Below are positions 1 to 9,198 of a stretch of 64,000 nucleotides of DNA, piece after piece. The DNA lies in assembly GCF_024714495.1 (NCBI RefSeq), contig NZ_JAMZMJ010000002.1, positions 124,001 through 188,000 on the forward strand, written 5' to 3'. Each line of letters opens with the position of its first letter. Within the stretch, counting starts at the first letter, position 1. The stretch is from Marinoscillum pacificum. GTDB lineage: Bacteria > Bacteroidota > Bacteroidia > Cytophagales > Cyclobacteriaceae. A program made the translations under genes and the position numbers. The notes under the pieces were generated by a model. The model did no database searches. It worked only from the letters and a program-made list of their open reading frames with translations, and was not told the origin of the DNA.

Positions 1-549
1 ACAACAAGCGGAACGATCAACGAAGATTATTTACAAGAAGGTGGATTTATTGCCGGTGGTTCTAAACTCTATGACATTGTAGATATCAGCAAACTGAAAC
101 TGAATGTAAAGCTTACCGCCAATCAGGTATTGCAGGTAAAAGAAGGAGATGAAATCAGCATCACTACTTCTGTTTATCCGGGAAGTGAGTTTACAGGTAA
201 AATCAAATCAATAGCCGTAAAAGCTGACCCGTCTCTGAAGTACAATGTTGAAATAGAATTGATTAACAAAGGAGACAAAACGTTGAAACCTGGGATGTAC
301 GCTACTGCTCATTTTGATTTTAATTCAGCTGCAGCGTCTACCTATCTAGATAGAAATGCACTCATAGGCAGTATTCAAAATCCACAAGTATATGTAGTGG
401 AAAATGGTCAAGCAGCACTAAAAGACATTAAAGTCGGTGAAATCTATGACGATTTAATTGAAGTTCTTGGTGGACTATCTACTTCCGACAAGGTGGTAAA
501 ATCCGGACAGATCAACCTGACAGAAGGCACCAAAGTAAAAGTGCTTTAA
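1..549 (+). CDS. RND efflux periplasmic adaptor (MFP/HlyD family), C-terminal part
   Basis: The frame is open from base 1, so the N-terminus lies outside the window and 182 residues are visible. The visible part holds the second half of the barrel-sandwich domain (GGFIAGGSKLYDIVDISKLK), the beta-barrel domain and the membrane-proximal domain, which is typical of RND adaptors. Such proteins link the inner-membrane pump to an outer-membrane TolC-like channel. The stop lies 59 bp before the RND pump gene, so the two are probably co-transcribed. The substrate cannot be read from this fragment. Confidence 0.9.
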   Translation, partial: TTSGTINEDYLQEGGFIAGGSKLYDIVDISKLKLNVKLTANQVLQVKEGDEISITTSVYPGSEFTGKIKSIAVKADPSLKYNVEIELINKGDKTLKPGMYATAHFDFNSAAASTYLDRNALIGSIQNPQVYVVENGQAALKDIKVGEIYDDLIEVLGGLSTSDKVVKSGQINLTEGTKVKVL

Positions 550-608
550 TCTAATAATTTCAAGTCATCTCCGATATCCGGACTTAACGATAATTAAGAA
601 ATCATACA

Positions 609-3600
609 ATGAAAATAACTAAAGTATCCATCACTCGGTCTACCATCGTCACGGTGCTCTTTACCATACTGATAGGTGCAGGGGCCTTCAGTTATACCAT
701 GCTGGGCTACGAGCTACTGCCCGATATGAGTGTGCCTGTGCTTACGATCTCTACAGTATATCCTGGTGCTTCACCAAGTGAGGTAGAAACATCAGTAACC
801 AAAGAAATAGAAGATGCAGTAGCAACGCTGGAAGGACTGGATAGAATCACCAGTACCTCTATGGAAAGTGTCTCAGTAGTCACCGTAGAAATGAAACAGG
901 ATGTTGATCCTGATCAGGCTCTGCAGGAGGCACAGCGGAATATTAATGCAATGCTTAATGACTTGCCAGATGACGCAGAGCAGCCTTCCATCGGGAAATA
1001 TGACATCAATGATCTTCCCATTATGAAACTCGGCGTTTCTGCTGACATATCAGACACAGAATTGTATGACCTGATAGATGAGCAAATAAAACCAAGGCTA
1101 TCCAAGATAGAAGGTGTAGCAGATGTAGATGTGTTAGGTGGACAACCTAGAGAGATCCGTATCAATCTCAACGCGGATAAAATGGAAGTATATAAGATCA
1201 GTCTGCTCCAGTTAAGCTCACTGATAGAAAATGCCAACATGGATATCCCTGCAGGAAAAATCAAAAATAACAACTCGCAAACATTGATCAGACTGGCAGG
1301 TAAGTACACTTCCTTGGATGAGATAAGAAAGCTGACTGTAGGTGTACAATCCGACAGGTCTCCCGTAAGATTATCTGACATTGCTGAAGTACAGGATACT
1401 CAAAAAGAAGCGGAGATTTTAAGTAGAATAAATGGCGAACCTGCAATTGGGCTAAATATCCGAAAACAAGGTGATGCCAATGCAGTGGAAGTAAGTGAAG
1501 AAACAAGAAAACTTATTACAGAGATTGAGCAAGACTATTCAGGCGATAACCTGAAATTCTCAATCGCTTCAGACAACTCTGAGTTTACCTTGGAAGCAGC
1601 TGATGCGGTAATTCACGATTTGGTTTTCGCGGTAATTCTAGTGGCGATCGTAATGCTTCTTTTTTTACACAGTTTGAGAAATGCGGTCATTGTAATGGTT
1701 GCTGTTCCAGCATCAATCATCTCCACATTCACAGCTATGATGCTAATGGGCTTCACTTTGAACTTGATGAGTTTGTTAGCTCTTTCACTAGTAGTGGGTA
1801 TTCTCGTGGATGATGCCATTGTGGTCATAGAAAACATCTATCGTCACATGGAAATGGGTAAATCAAAATTTCAGGCAGCCTATGACGGTATCCGTGAAAT
1901 CGGAGTTACTGTAATCTCCATTACACTTGTAATTGTGGCTGTATTCGTCCCTATCTCATTGACAGGAGGCATTATCGGAAACTTGCTTCGTCAGTTTTCT
2001 TTGACTGTAGCTATTAGTACCATGCTCAGTTTATTGGTTGCCTTTACGATGATTCCACTGTTAGCGTCCAGGTTTTCTAAACTGTCTCATATCAAAGACA
2101 AAGGACTGGTTGGAAAATTTATCACGTGGTTCGAAAAAGGAGTAAAAGGGTTTGAAGATGGCATGACCAATGCTTTGAAATGGTCGTTTAGTCACAAAAT
2201 CATTGTGCTAGTATTAACTATCGTATTGTTTTTCGGGTCTTTCATGTTGGTAGGATTAGGTTTCATTGGTAGTGAATTTGCCTCCCAGGGAGATCGTGGA
2301 GAATTCGTTATGCAAATGGAGCTTCCGAAGAAAAGCACCCTACGACAAACCAATTTATTAGCTCAACAGGTTGAACAAAAAATCAGCAAGTATCCAGAGG
2401 TTATCAGAGTAGCATCTACCATTGGACAGTCATCTGGTAGAATGACCACCTCAAGTACGCCTTACATGGGAGAGATCTCCGTGGTACTGGTTGCTGCTGA
2501 GAAAAGAGACGTGAGTACCCAGATTTTCTCAAGACGCCTGCAAATAGAACTACAAGAAGAGATTCCTGGTGTAAAATTCAAAGCCATACCGGCATCTCTG
2601 GTTGGAAGCGGGTCTGAGGCTCCGATTCAGGTAGTACTTAGTGGTACGGAATTAGATAAGGTCACCGAGTTTTCCAATCAGGTAAAATCGCTCGTTAGCT
2701 CTGTACAAGGAACTGCGGAAGTTGAAAGTAGTGTAGAAGGTGGTAGCCCTGAGATAAAAGTAGAAGTAGACCGAGACAAACTATCTCGTCTGGGTTTATC
2801 AGTTCAAATGGTTGGTGGTGCATTACGTACAGCATTTAACGGCGTTCAAAATACTAAATTCAGAGATGGTGATTCCGAATACGATATCAATGTGGTGTTT
2901 GATGAATTTGACAGAAACAATTCACAAGACATTGCCTCTTTTACCATCATGAACTCACGTGGTGAACAAATCAGATTGGATCAATTTGCTAAGATCATAG
3001 AGAGCACGGGTCCGACACAACTTACACGCAGAGACAAAGTACCTACAGTGACCATTTCAGCACAGGTATTGGGAAGACCCGTAGGTACGGTAGGTGAAGA
3101 AATTCAGGCAAAAATGGCTGAACTAGACGTACCAACTGGTGTGAGTTATGCTATGGGTGGTGATTTAGAAAATCAGTCTGAAGCATTCGGTAGCCTTGGA
3201 GTAGCATTACTTACTTCCTTAATATTGGTATACCTAATCATGGTAGCACTATATGATAGTTACGTCTATCCATTTGTAGTGATGTTCTCTTTGCCGTTGG
3301 CAATCATAGGTGCTCTACTAGCATTGGCTCTGTCTCAGAGTTCATTGAGTATTTTCTCTATTCTTGGGATCATCATGCTGATCGGTTTGGTAGCTAAAAA
3401 CGCCATCCTGGTAGTTGATTTTACCAATCAGTTGAAAGAGGCCGGACTAAAAGTAAAAGACGCTTTGATACGTGCAACTCAGGTAAGAATTCGACCAATT
3501 CTAATGACCACTTTGGCGATGGTAATTGGTATGATGCCAATTGCCTTAGCTAGTGGACCAGGTGCCGAATGGAAAAATGGATTGGCTTGGGTGCTTATTG

Positions 3601-3776
3601 GAGGGTTGACCAGTTCCATGTTTTTAACACTCGTGGTGGTACCAGTAGTGTATTACATCTTCGATAGAATTCTTGAAAAATTTGGTCTTAATGAAGAGTC
3701 AAAAATTGAATTGAAAGAAACTCCAAAAGATGAACTGAACACTGAAATTCAGGAAACATTGCAAGGAGCACATTAA
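609..3776 (+). CDS. RND-family efflux transporter permease
   Basis: The protein has 1055 residues, the usual size for AcrB/MexB/HAE1-type pumps. It has an N-terminal membrane helix, two large periplasmic loops and two membrane blocks of about six helices. The fourth-helix motif GILVDDAIVVIENI carries the paired aspartates of the proton relay. The second membrane block contains LIGLVAKNAILVVDF, also typical of the family. It is expected to export hydrophobic compounds by proton antiport with the adaptor just upstream. No TolC-like gene follows. A cluster of hairpins and a terminator lie directly downstream. Confidence 0.95.
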   Translation: MKITKVSITRSTIVTVLFTILIGAGAFSYTMLGYELLPDMSVPVLTISTVYPGASPSEVETSVTKEIEDAVATLEGLDRITSTSMESVSVVTVEMKQDVDPDQALQEAQRNINAMLNDLPDDAEQPSIGKYDINDLPIMKLGVSADISDTELYDLIDEQIKPRLSKIEGVADVDVLGGQPREIRINLNADKMEVYKISLLQLSSLIENANMDIPAGKIKNNNSQTLIRLAGKYTSLDEIRKLTVGVQSDRSPVRLSDIAEVQDTQKEAEILSRINGEPAIGLNIRKQGDANAVEVSEETRKLITEIEQDYSGDNLKFSIASDNSEFTLEAADAVIHDLVFAVILVAIVMLLFLHSLRNAVIVMVAVPASIISTFTAMMLMGFTLNLMSLLALSLVVGILVDDAIVVIENIYRHMEMGKSKFQAAYDGIREIGVTVISITLVIVAVFVPISLTGGIIGNLLRQFSLTVAISTMLSLLVAFTMIPLLASRFSKLSHIKDKGLVGKFITWFEKGVKGFEDGMTNALKWSFSHKIIVLVLTIVLFFGSFMLVGLGFIGSEFASQGDRGEFVMQMELPKKSTLRQTNLLAQQVEQKISKYPEVIRVASTIGQSSGRMTTSSTPYMGEISVVLVAAEKRDVSTQIFSRRLQIELQEEIPGVKFKAIPASLVGSGSEAPIQVVLSGTELDKVTEFSNQVKSLVSSVQGTAEVESSVEGGSPEIKVEVDRDKLSRLGLSVQMVGGALRTAFNGVQNTKFRDGDSEYDINVVFDEFDRNNSQDIASFTIMNSRGEQIRLDQFAKIIESTGPTQLTRRDKVPTVTISAQVLGRPVGTVGEEIQAKMAELDVPTGVSYAMGGDLENQSEAFGSLGVALLTSLILVYLIMVALYDSYVYPFVVMFSLPLAIIGALLALALSQSSLSIFSILGIIMLIGLVAKNAILVVDFTNQLKEAGLKVKDALIRATQVRIRPILMTTLAMVIGMMPIALASGPGAEWKNGLAWVLIGGLTSSMFLTLVVVPVVYYIFDRILEKFGLNEESKIELKETPKDELNTEIQETLQGAH

Positions 3777-3781
3777 AGCAT

Positions 3782-3864
3782 CTCTTATCTAAATAAGAGG
3801 ACTACCAGCTAAAGAGGTCGAGTGGACTAAGTCCACTTGACCATTAGCAGAGATGTAACATCTC
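3782..3864 (+). other. Three consecutive hairpins downstream of the RND operon
   Basis: Three inverted repeats follow one another after the pump gene. They are CTCTTAT/ATAAGAG (3782-3799), a 13-bp arm pair with one mismatch around AGTGGACT (3816-3842), and GAGATG/CATCTC (3850-3864). None has a T-tract. A true terminator-like stem follows at 3909. They may stabilise the 3' end of the transcript; this is inference. Confidence 0.5.
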
Positions 3865-3908
3865 AAATTAGCTTGCAAACACAGGTAGTTGTTTGATTAT
3901 AGATCGGT

Positions 3909-3941
3909 AGAGCCGGGCCTAGGGTCCGGCTCTTGTTTTTT
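3909..3941 (+). terminator. Rho-independent terminator after the RND efflux operon
   Basis: Perfect 8-bp arms AGAGCCGG/CCGGCTCT with a 9-nt loop are followed by a T-rich tail (TTGTTTTTT). The position between the pump gene and the acetyltransferase gene fits the end of the efflux operon. Confidence 0.85.
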
Positions 3942-4001
3942 AGAACTTTTTATCTTTAACTAGAGTATAAAACCACAAACCAATCAACCAAAATCATCTT
4001 T

Positions 4002-4628
4002 ATGACTGGACCAGATACTACCGTCAAATTTCCACTGGCCAACTATGACCGCCTCTGTTTCCTTAAAAACATCATCACCAACCCGAATATCATCGTTGGG
4101 GACTATACCTATTACGACGATTTTGAACCCGTAGAAAACTTTGAGAAAAACGTCAAATATCATTTCGATTTTACCGGAGACAAACTGATCATTGGAAAGT
4201 TCTGCATGATTGCCTCCGACGTGAAATTTATTATGAATGGGGCCAATCATTTAACCGACGCAATCACGACTTATCCTTTTGCCATATTTGGTAATGGCTG
4301 GGAGAAAGCCATGGAAGGTAGAACTTATCCTCAAAAAGGAGATCTTATCATCGGCAATGATGTTTGGATCGGCTACAATGCAACCATCATGGCGGGAGTT
4401 ACCATAGGTGATGGAGCCATTATTGCAACAAACGCCACAGTCGTCAAAGACGTGCCTCCCTACTCTATTGTTGGAGGAAACCCTGCCCAGGTTATCAAAT
4501 ATCGCTTTGATGAACCTACTAAAGAAAAACTACTCCAATTGAAATGGTGGGATTGGCCGATTGAGAAAATCACAGCAAATGTTCATAAATTGACCGGATT
4601 GGAACTAGATGAATTGATGGAGTCATGA
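4002..4628 (+). CDS. Vat/CatB-like hexapeptide-repeat acetyltransferase
   Basis: The protein has 208 residues with left-handed beta-helix hexapeptide repeats, most clearly from about residue 110 to 165 (IGNDVWIGYNATIMAGVTIG, then IVGGNPAQVIKYRF). These are characteristic of xenobiotic acetyltransferases of the Vat (streptogramin) and CatB (chloramphenicol) type. The family uses acetyl-CoA and a catalytic histidine; the HL of the NGANHLTD segment is a candidate. It overlaps the next gene by 4 bp (ATGA), so it is co-transcribed with a ModE-like regulator. The actual substrate is unknown. Confidence 0.85.
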   Translation: MTGPDTTVKFPLANYDRLCFLKNIITNPNIIVGDYTYYDDFEPVENFEKNVKYHFDFTGDKLIIGKFCMIASDVKFIMNGANHLTDAITTYPFAIFGNGWEKAMEGRTYPQKGDLIIGNDVWIGYNATIMAGVTIGDGAIIATNATVVKDVPPYSIVGGNPAQVIKYRFDEPTKEKLLQLKWWDWPIEKITANVHKLTGLELDELMES

Positions 4629-4960
4629 AAGAGCTTCGATTTAGATGTTGGGTAGATGATGAAGGCGAAAAATTCTTTGGACCTGGTCCGGCACAACTGT
4701 TAGCTTACATAGATGAAGAAGGCTCCCTAGCCAAAGCAGCCAAAAAAATGAACATGTCTTACAAAAAAGCGTGGGACCTGGTAAGCACGCTGAACGCTAA
4801 AGGCAGTGAACCTTATGTTATTTCCCAAAAAGGGGGACAAAAAGGTGGTGGAGCTGAACTTACACAGAAAGGTAAAGATGTTCTGAAGGCGTATCAAAAT
4901 CTAATCTACCAGATCTCTACCGTCATCTCCGCAGACGAGGAACTTATCAAACTTCTATAA
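4625..4960 (+). CDS. ModE-type winged helix-turn-helix protein without molybdate-binding domain
   Basis: The protein has 111 residues matching the N-terminal DNA-binding domain of ModE (LysR-like wHTH: LLAYIDEEGSLAKAAKKMNM, then SYKKAWDLV and a glycine/lysine-rich wing, QKGGQKGGG). Full ModE proteins have about 260 residues with C-terminal TOBE/MOP domains that bind molybdate; these are absent. Such short proteins are common next to Moco genes and are often annotated as LysR-family molybdenum regulators. It may control the Moco genes starting 80 bp downstream. How it would sense molybdenum is unclear. Confidence 0.85.
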   Translation: MKELRFRCWVDDEGEKFFGPGPAQLLAYIDEEGSLAKAAKKMNMSYKKAWDLVSTLNAKGSEPYVISQKGGQKGGGAELTQKGKDVLKAYQNLIYQISTVISADEELIKLL

Positions 4961-5040
4961 CCTTCCATAGATTATCGTTGCAAACGAAGAACATAATTTC
5001 ATATCTTACGATATATAACAGAATACATATCGATTGGTGA

Positions 5041-6192
5041 ATGGCAGTGAAAAAGAAGATATATCTGGATTACAACTCTACAACCCCTACTGACGAACGG
5101 GTGGTGAAGGAAATGCTTCCTTATTTCACCGAAAAATTCGGCAATGCATCCAGCGTCTCTCATGTGTACGGTTGGGATGCAGAAGAGGGAGTAGAGCTTG
5201 CCAGAGAGCGTATTTCCAAACTTGTAGGAGCCAAACACAACGAGATCTATTTCACTTCTGGAGCAACTGAAGCAGTGAACACCGCACTTTTCGGGGTATG
5301 TAGGGCCTATAGAGAAAAAGGCAACCATATCATTACCTGTCAAACGGAACACAAAGCTGTTTTGGACACTTGCAATCAACTAGAAGCAGAAGGATTTGAA
5401 GTTACCTACCTTCCGGTAGACAACTCAGGAGGAATCGATGTAGAAGATATGCAGCGTGCAATTACCAGGAAAACGATTTTAGTCTGTCTGATGCATGCTA
5501 ACAATGAAATTGGAACCATTCATCCTCTAGCTAAGATTTCGAGAATTACGCAAAAGCAAAACATTCTCTTGATGACTGATGCAACTCAGTCCGTAGGTAA
5601 AATCCCTTTTGACGTGACCAAATCCGGCGTAGATATTGCAACGTTTTCTTCGCACAAATTGTATGGACCAAAAGGTGTTGGGGCTTTGTTTGTCAAATCA
5701 GGAATCGCCGTAGACCCTATTTTGTACGGAGGTGGACAAGAACGAAAACTAAGACCTGGTACACTCAATGTTCCTGCCATTGTAGGATTTGGAAAGGCAT
5801 GCGAAATCTGTCATCAGGAAATGAGAACCGAAGCAAATCGGCTCGGACAACTGATTGAAACCATCGAAGATGAATTGCTCGATATCGAAGGAGTCAGCAT
5901 TAATGCCGATCAATCGATCAGACTGCCTCACATGACCAGCGTATCCATTGACGGAATAGACGGAAGTCGTCTACTACGAGTGATGAAAAACCTGGCAATT
6001 TCACAGGGATCAGCCTGTAGCTCCAATACCATCAAGCCGTCTCATGTCTTAAAAGCCCTTGGACACTCTGATGAGAAAGCATTAGCATCCATGAGAATTG
6101 CATTGGGAAGAATGACCACTCGTATGGAGGTAATTGATGCGATAAAAAGCATTAAACGAGGGATAAGTCAATTAAAAACATCCGCATTATGA
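5041..6192 (+). CDS. Cysteine desulfurase (NifS/IscS-like, class V aminotransferase fold)
   Basis: The protein has 383 residues. It has the PLP-binding lysine in SSHKLYGPKG (K206), and the active-site cysteine in SQGSACSSNT (C326), which would carry the persulfide. The N-terminal IYLDYNSTTPTD is typical of the family. Its place at the head of a Moco operon, overlapping xdhC by 4 bp, suggests that it supplies sulfur for Moco rather than for general Fe-S assembly. Likely uses are sulfuration of the cofactor for XDH-family enzymes, or reloading of the MoaD thiocarboxylate through the rhodanese domain of the MoeB-like protein. The specific partner is inferred. Confidence 0.92.
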   Translation: MAVKKKIYLDYNSTTPTDERVVKEMLPYFTEKFGNASSVSHVYGWDAEEGVELARERISKLVGAKHNEIYFTSGATEAVNTALFGVCRAYREKGNHIITCQTEHKAVLDTCNQLEAEGFEVTYLPVDNSGGIDVEDMQRAITRKTILVCLMHANNEIGTIHPLAKISRITQKQNILLMTDATQSVGKIPFDVTKSGVDIATFSSHKLYGPKGVGALFVKSGIAVDPILYGGGQERKLRPGTLNVPAIVGFGKACEICHQEMRTEANRLGQLIETIEDELLDIEGVSINADQSIRLPHMTSVSIDGIDGSRLLRVMKNLAISQGSACSSNTIKPSHVLKALGHSDEKALASMRIALGRMTTRMEVIDAIKSIKRGISQLKTSAL

Positions 6193-7343
6193 GAGAATTG
6201 GATTTGATCATAGAAGCTTTTGAACAAGCACATGCGAATGAAACCGAATGTGTGCTAGCAACTGTAGTCCATGTGGAAGGCAGCTCCTACCGCAAAGCTG
6301 GCGCTAGAATGCTTGTGGATGAATATGGGCAAATGACCGGAGCCATCAGTGGTGGTTGCCTGGAAGGCGATGCGCTTCGTAAAGCTCTGCATGCACTGCA
6401 CAAGAATGAAAACAAGCTAGTCACTTACGATACCAGCGACGAAAATGATGCCATAATTGGAGCTCAACTGGGCTGCAATGGTGTTATCCAGGTTTTGTTT
6501 GAACCCATAGATTTCGGGAAGGAATTGAATCCAATTGCCATTCTCAAACAGATCGCATCGTCAAAAAGCAAATTGGTTATCGCCTCATTGTTCAATTTGG
6601 ATAAGTCTAAACCTCAGCTTGGAACACAGTTGGTATTTGATGAGCAGGGCCTAAAAATTGGCAGCCTGGAACATGAGCAATTGATTGATAAATTGAAACA
6701 AGACGCTGCACTGGTTTTCAACCAACAACACGATCATTTTGGAGAATACATGATTGAGTTGGAAGCGCAGCATGCCTTCCTGGAGTTTTACAACCCACCT
6801 CCTACCATTGTACTAGTTGGAGCTGGAAATGATGCGCAAATACTTGCTCAAATGGCGGATCAATTGGGTTGGAATGTCGTGGTTACCGATGGACGACCAA
6901 CACACGCCAATGCACAACGATTTGTCAGTTCGTGCCAGATTGTGGTTTCTAAACCTGAGCATGTGCTGAAAAACATTCAACTAAGTGAACGCACTGTTTT
7001 CGTACTTATTAGTCACAATTACCTATATGATTTAGCCATTCTAAAATTGTTGCTGCCACTCTCTGAGATTCCCTACATTGGATTGCTGGGACCAAGAAAG
7101 AAATTTAACCGAATGCTGGATGACTTGAGCACTGAGGGAATTATTCCTACAGAAGATCAACTGGCTCGGGTTTTTGCTCCGATTGGCCTAAACCTAGGTG
7201 CAGAAACTCCTGCAGAAATTGGGTTATCAATTCTTTCTGAGATACAAATGGTGCTTTCTGGCGGATCAGGAATTGCTCTTCGAGACAAGCAAGGCCCAAT
7301 TCATGACAAAGCAAACATGAACTTTAAAGTAACGACCCTTTGA
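6189..7343 (+). CDS. XdhC/CoxI family Moco-insertion/sulfuration chaperone
   Basis: The protein has 384 residues with an N-terminal XdhC/CoxI domain (about 10-85: TVVHVEGSSYRKAGARMLVD, SGGCLEGDA) and a C-terminal Rossmann-like XdhC domain (about 205-350: IVLVGAGNDAQILAQMA, then GLLGPRKK). Family members bind Moco, protect it, and help in its sulfuration and insertion into xanthine dehydrogenase-type enzymes. It is placed directly between a cysteine desulfurase and a MocA-type nucleotidyltransferase, with 4-bp overlaps on both sides. This is the same functional trio known from molybdenum hydroxylase maturation. Confidence 0.93.
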   Translation: MRELDLIIEAFEQAHANETECVLATVVHVEGSSYRKAGARMLVDEYGQMTGAISGGCLEGDALRKALHALHKNENKLVTYDTSDENDAIIGAQLGCNGVIQVLFEPIDFGKELNPIAILKQIASSKSKLVIASLFNLDKSKPQLGTQLVFDEQGLKIGSLEHEQLIDKLKQDAALVFNQQHDHFGEYMIELEAQHAFLEFYNPPPTIVLVGAGNDAQILAQMADQLGWNVVVTDGRPTHANAQRFVSSCQIVVSKPEHVLKNIQLSERTVFVLISHNYLYDLAILKLLLPLSEIPYIGLLGPRKKFNRMLDDLSTEGIIPTEDQLARVFAPIGLNLGAETPAEIGLSILSEIQMVLSGGSGIALRDKQGPIHDKANMNFKVTTL

Positions 7344-7939
7344 TTAGCCCAAAAACCATAGGAGTTGTGATATTGGCTGCTGGATCTTCTAGTCGACTAG
7401 GTAGACCTAAGCAGTTAGTCGAGCATGAAGGCAAAAGACTTTTACAGCATGCCATTGATTGCTGTGAAAAGTTAAGTTTTGGAGCTAAGCACATCATTCT
7501 TGGTGCTAATTCAGAGAAGATATTACCTTTGACAAACCTAAAGGGCTTTACGAGTTACCTGAATGAATCCTGGCAAAATGGATTATCGGGTAGCATTCAA
7601 TTGGCCATTCAAAAAGCATCATCCAATCCAAAAATTCAGCATTTACTATTTCTTCTTTCTGATCAACCATTTATCACCTCAACGTTGATAGAGGAACTAA
7701 TGGAAGTTCATGAAGAAATAACGGCTTGTGAATACAAGTGGCAGTTAGGTGTACCAGCTATTTTTTCGAAGAAGTATTTCGACGAACTCGCAACACTAAC
7801 CGGAGATAAAGGAGCCAAGCCTGTATTGATGAGGCATAAAGAAGTAGTCAAAAAGATCGTTTTTGAAAAAGGAAGCATCGATATTGATACCGAAGAAGAT
7901 ATAGAACAATTAAACGCATTGAAACAGTCAGCAGAATGA
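7340..7939 (+). CDS. MocA/MobA-like molybdenum cofactor nucleotidyltransferase
   Basis: The protein has 199 residues of the GT-A-like nucleotidyltransferase fold, with the N-terminal nucleotide-binding motif LAAGSSSRLGRPKQ and SDQPF, where the aspartate binds metal. This pattern fits MocA (CTP:molybdopterin cytidylyltransferase) better than MobA, and fits the neighbouring xdhC. The start is a TTG overlapping the xdhC stop (TTGA). No ATG lies between it and the conserved N-terminal motif, so TTG is the best choice. It ends overlapping the moaD-like gene by 4 bp. Confidence 0.85.
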   Translation: MISPKTIGVVILAAGSSSRLGRPKQLVEHEGKRLLQHAIDCCEKLSFGAKHIILGANSEKILPLTNLKGFTSYLNESWQNGLSGSIQLAIQKASSNPKIQHLLFLLSDQPFITSTLIEELMEVHEEITACEYKWQLGVPAIFSKKYFDELATLTGDKGAKPVLMRHKEVVKKIVFEKGSIDIDTEEDIEQLNALKQSAE

Positions 7940-8175
7940 AAGTTACTGTCAGATATTTTGGAGCAATAGCCGAAAAAGTAGGCAAGACGGAGGAAGAGCT
8001 GGATCTATCGACTATCGGTTCTGATTTTCAAGACTTGAAAGAGCATTGTCTCTCTACTTATCAGATTACCGATGATGGCACACTGCAGATTGCCATCAAT
8101 CAGGAACTAGGATTGAAACGACCGTTGAAAGAAGGAGATGAAGTCGCTTTCTTGCCCCCGTTTGCAGGAGGATAA
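7936..8175 (+). CDS. moaD: MoaD/ThiS-family sulfur carrier, small subunit of molybdopterin synthase
   Basis: The protein has 79 residues with the ubiquitin-like beta-grasp fold pattern (MKVTVRYFGAIAEKVG at the start, GDEVAFLPPFAGG at the end). The C-terminal GG is the site that is adenylated and converted to a thiocarboxylate. The adenylating enzyme gene starts 3 bp downstream and moaE follows it, so assignment to MoaD rather than ThiS is secure from context. Confidence 0.93.
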   Translation: MKVTVRYFGAIAEKVGKTEEELDLSTIGSDFQDLKEHCLSTYQITDDGTLQIAINQELGLKRPLKEGDEVAFLPPFAGG

Positions 8176-8178
8176 ACT

Positions 8179-9198
8179 ATGATTAGCTCATACACACGAT
8201 ATCGCAGACAAATCAAACTCCCTGAAGTTGGTCAGGAGGGTCAGGAGAAACTTGCTCAAGCCAAAGTATTATTGGTTGGAGTTGGCGGTCTTGGATGCCC
8301 AGCTGCGCAGTATCTGGTTGCCGCTGGAATTGGCACCATTGGACTGCTGGATCATGATAAAGTGGATGAAACCAACCTCCACCGCCAGATCCTTTTTGGG
8401 CTGGAAGATGTAGGGAGTTATAAAGCTGAAGCAGCTAAAAAAGCCCTACACAGAATCAATGATCAGGTCATCATCAACACTTACAATTTTAGTCTATCTG
8501 TTGATAATTGCACGGACCTATTCAAGACTTACGATGTGATTGTGGATGGTACGGATAACTTCCAAACCAAGTACCTAATCAATGATGCTGCCTTGCAGAC
8601 CAATAAACCATGGGTATATGCTTCCATCTTCAAATTTGAAGGACAACTTTCTGTTTTCAACTACCAGAATGGCCCCTCCTATCGCTGCTTATTCCCAAAA
8701 GCACCTCAAGAGGACTTGAGCTGTGAAGAAATCGGAGTTCTGGGAATACTTCCAGGTATTTTTGGTGTCTATCAAGCTACGGAAGTCATCAAGATCATTC
8801 TCAGAATTGGTGAAGTGCTAAGTGGCAAGTTAAAAATCATCCATACGTTGACCATGCAAGAGCGAATTATCTCTTTCAAACGTGTGGAAGAACGAATTGC
8901 GGAAGTAACGGATAAGGCGCTGGCTTTAGAAAGTGTTAGTTGCTCTCTAAACAATGAGTCGAAGACTTATCTAGACGTACGAGAGCTACATGAGCAGCCG
9001 CAACCCAACAATAAAAACATTATCAAAATACCTCTTGCCGAGTTAGCCTTGCGCTATGAGGAAATCCCGAATTCGACTGACATTCATGTATATTGTCAAT
9101 CAGGAATTCGCAGTGAAAAAGCAATCAATTTCCTTCGCGAACAAGGGTTCAACAACCTGATCAACGTGGAAGGAGGCATTCAAAGCATATTGAAATGA
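8179..9198 (+). CDS. moeB: MoeB/HesA-like MoaD-adenylyltransferase fused to a rhodanese domain
   Basis: The protein has 339 residues. The ThiF/MoeB domain (about 1-245) has the ATP motif VLLVGVGGLGCPAAQYL, the arginine-bearing DETNLHRQILF, and DGTDNF. A C-terminal rhodanese domain (about 255-339) has a candidate persulfide cysteine in YCQSGIRS (C306). The layout is that of MOCS3-type proteins, which activate MoaD with ATP and then transfer sulfur from the rhodanese cysteine. The two zinc-binding CxxC pairs usual in MoeB are not apparent. Sulfur could come from the cysteine desulfurase at the start of the operon. Confidence 0.92.
   Translation: MISSYTRYRRQIKLPEVGQEGQEKLAQAKVLLVGVGGLGCPAAQYLVAAGIGTIGLLDHDKVDETNLHRQILFGLEDVGSYKAEAAKKALHRINDQVIINTYNFSLSVDNCTDLFKTYDVIVDGTDNFQTKYLINDAALQTNKPWVYASIFKFEGQLSVFNYQNGPSYRCLFPKAPQEDLSCEEIGVLGILPGIFGVYQATEVIKIILRIGEVLSGKLKIIHTLTMQERIISFKRVEERIAEVTDKALALESVSCSLNNESKTYLDVRELHEQPQPNNKNIIKIPLAELALRYEEIPNSTDIHVYCQSGIRSEKAINFLREQGFNNLINVEGGIQSILK

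Noticed and set aside
914-1381. Long open frame on the minus strand inside the RND pump gene
   Set aside because: It is antisense to a fully conserved RND permease and its translation has no recognisable features.
3816-3842. Long-armed hairpin as the main terminator of the RND operon
   Set aside because: No T-tract follows it; the stem at 3909-3941 has one and is the better candidate.
4961-5040. Moco riboswitch upstream of the cysteine desulfurase gene
   Set aside because: Only 80 bp are available and no moco-type multi-stem structure is visible; the same holds for the moaCB leader, which is made of simple repeats.
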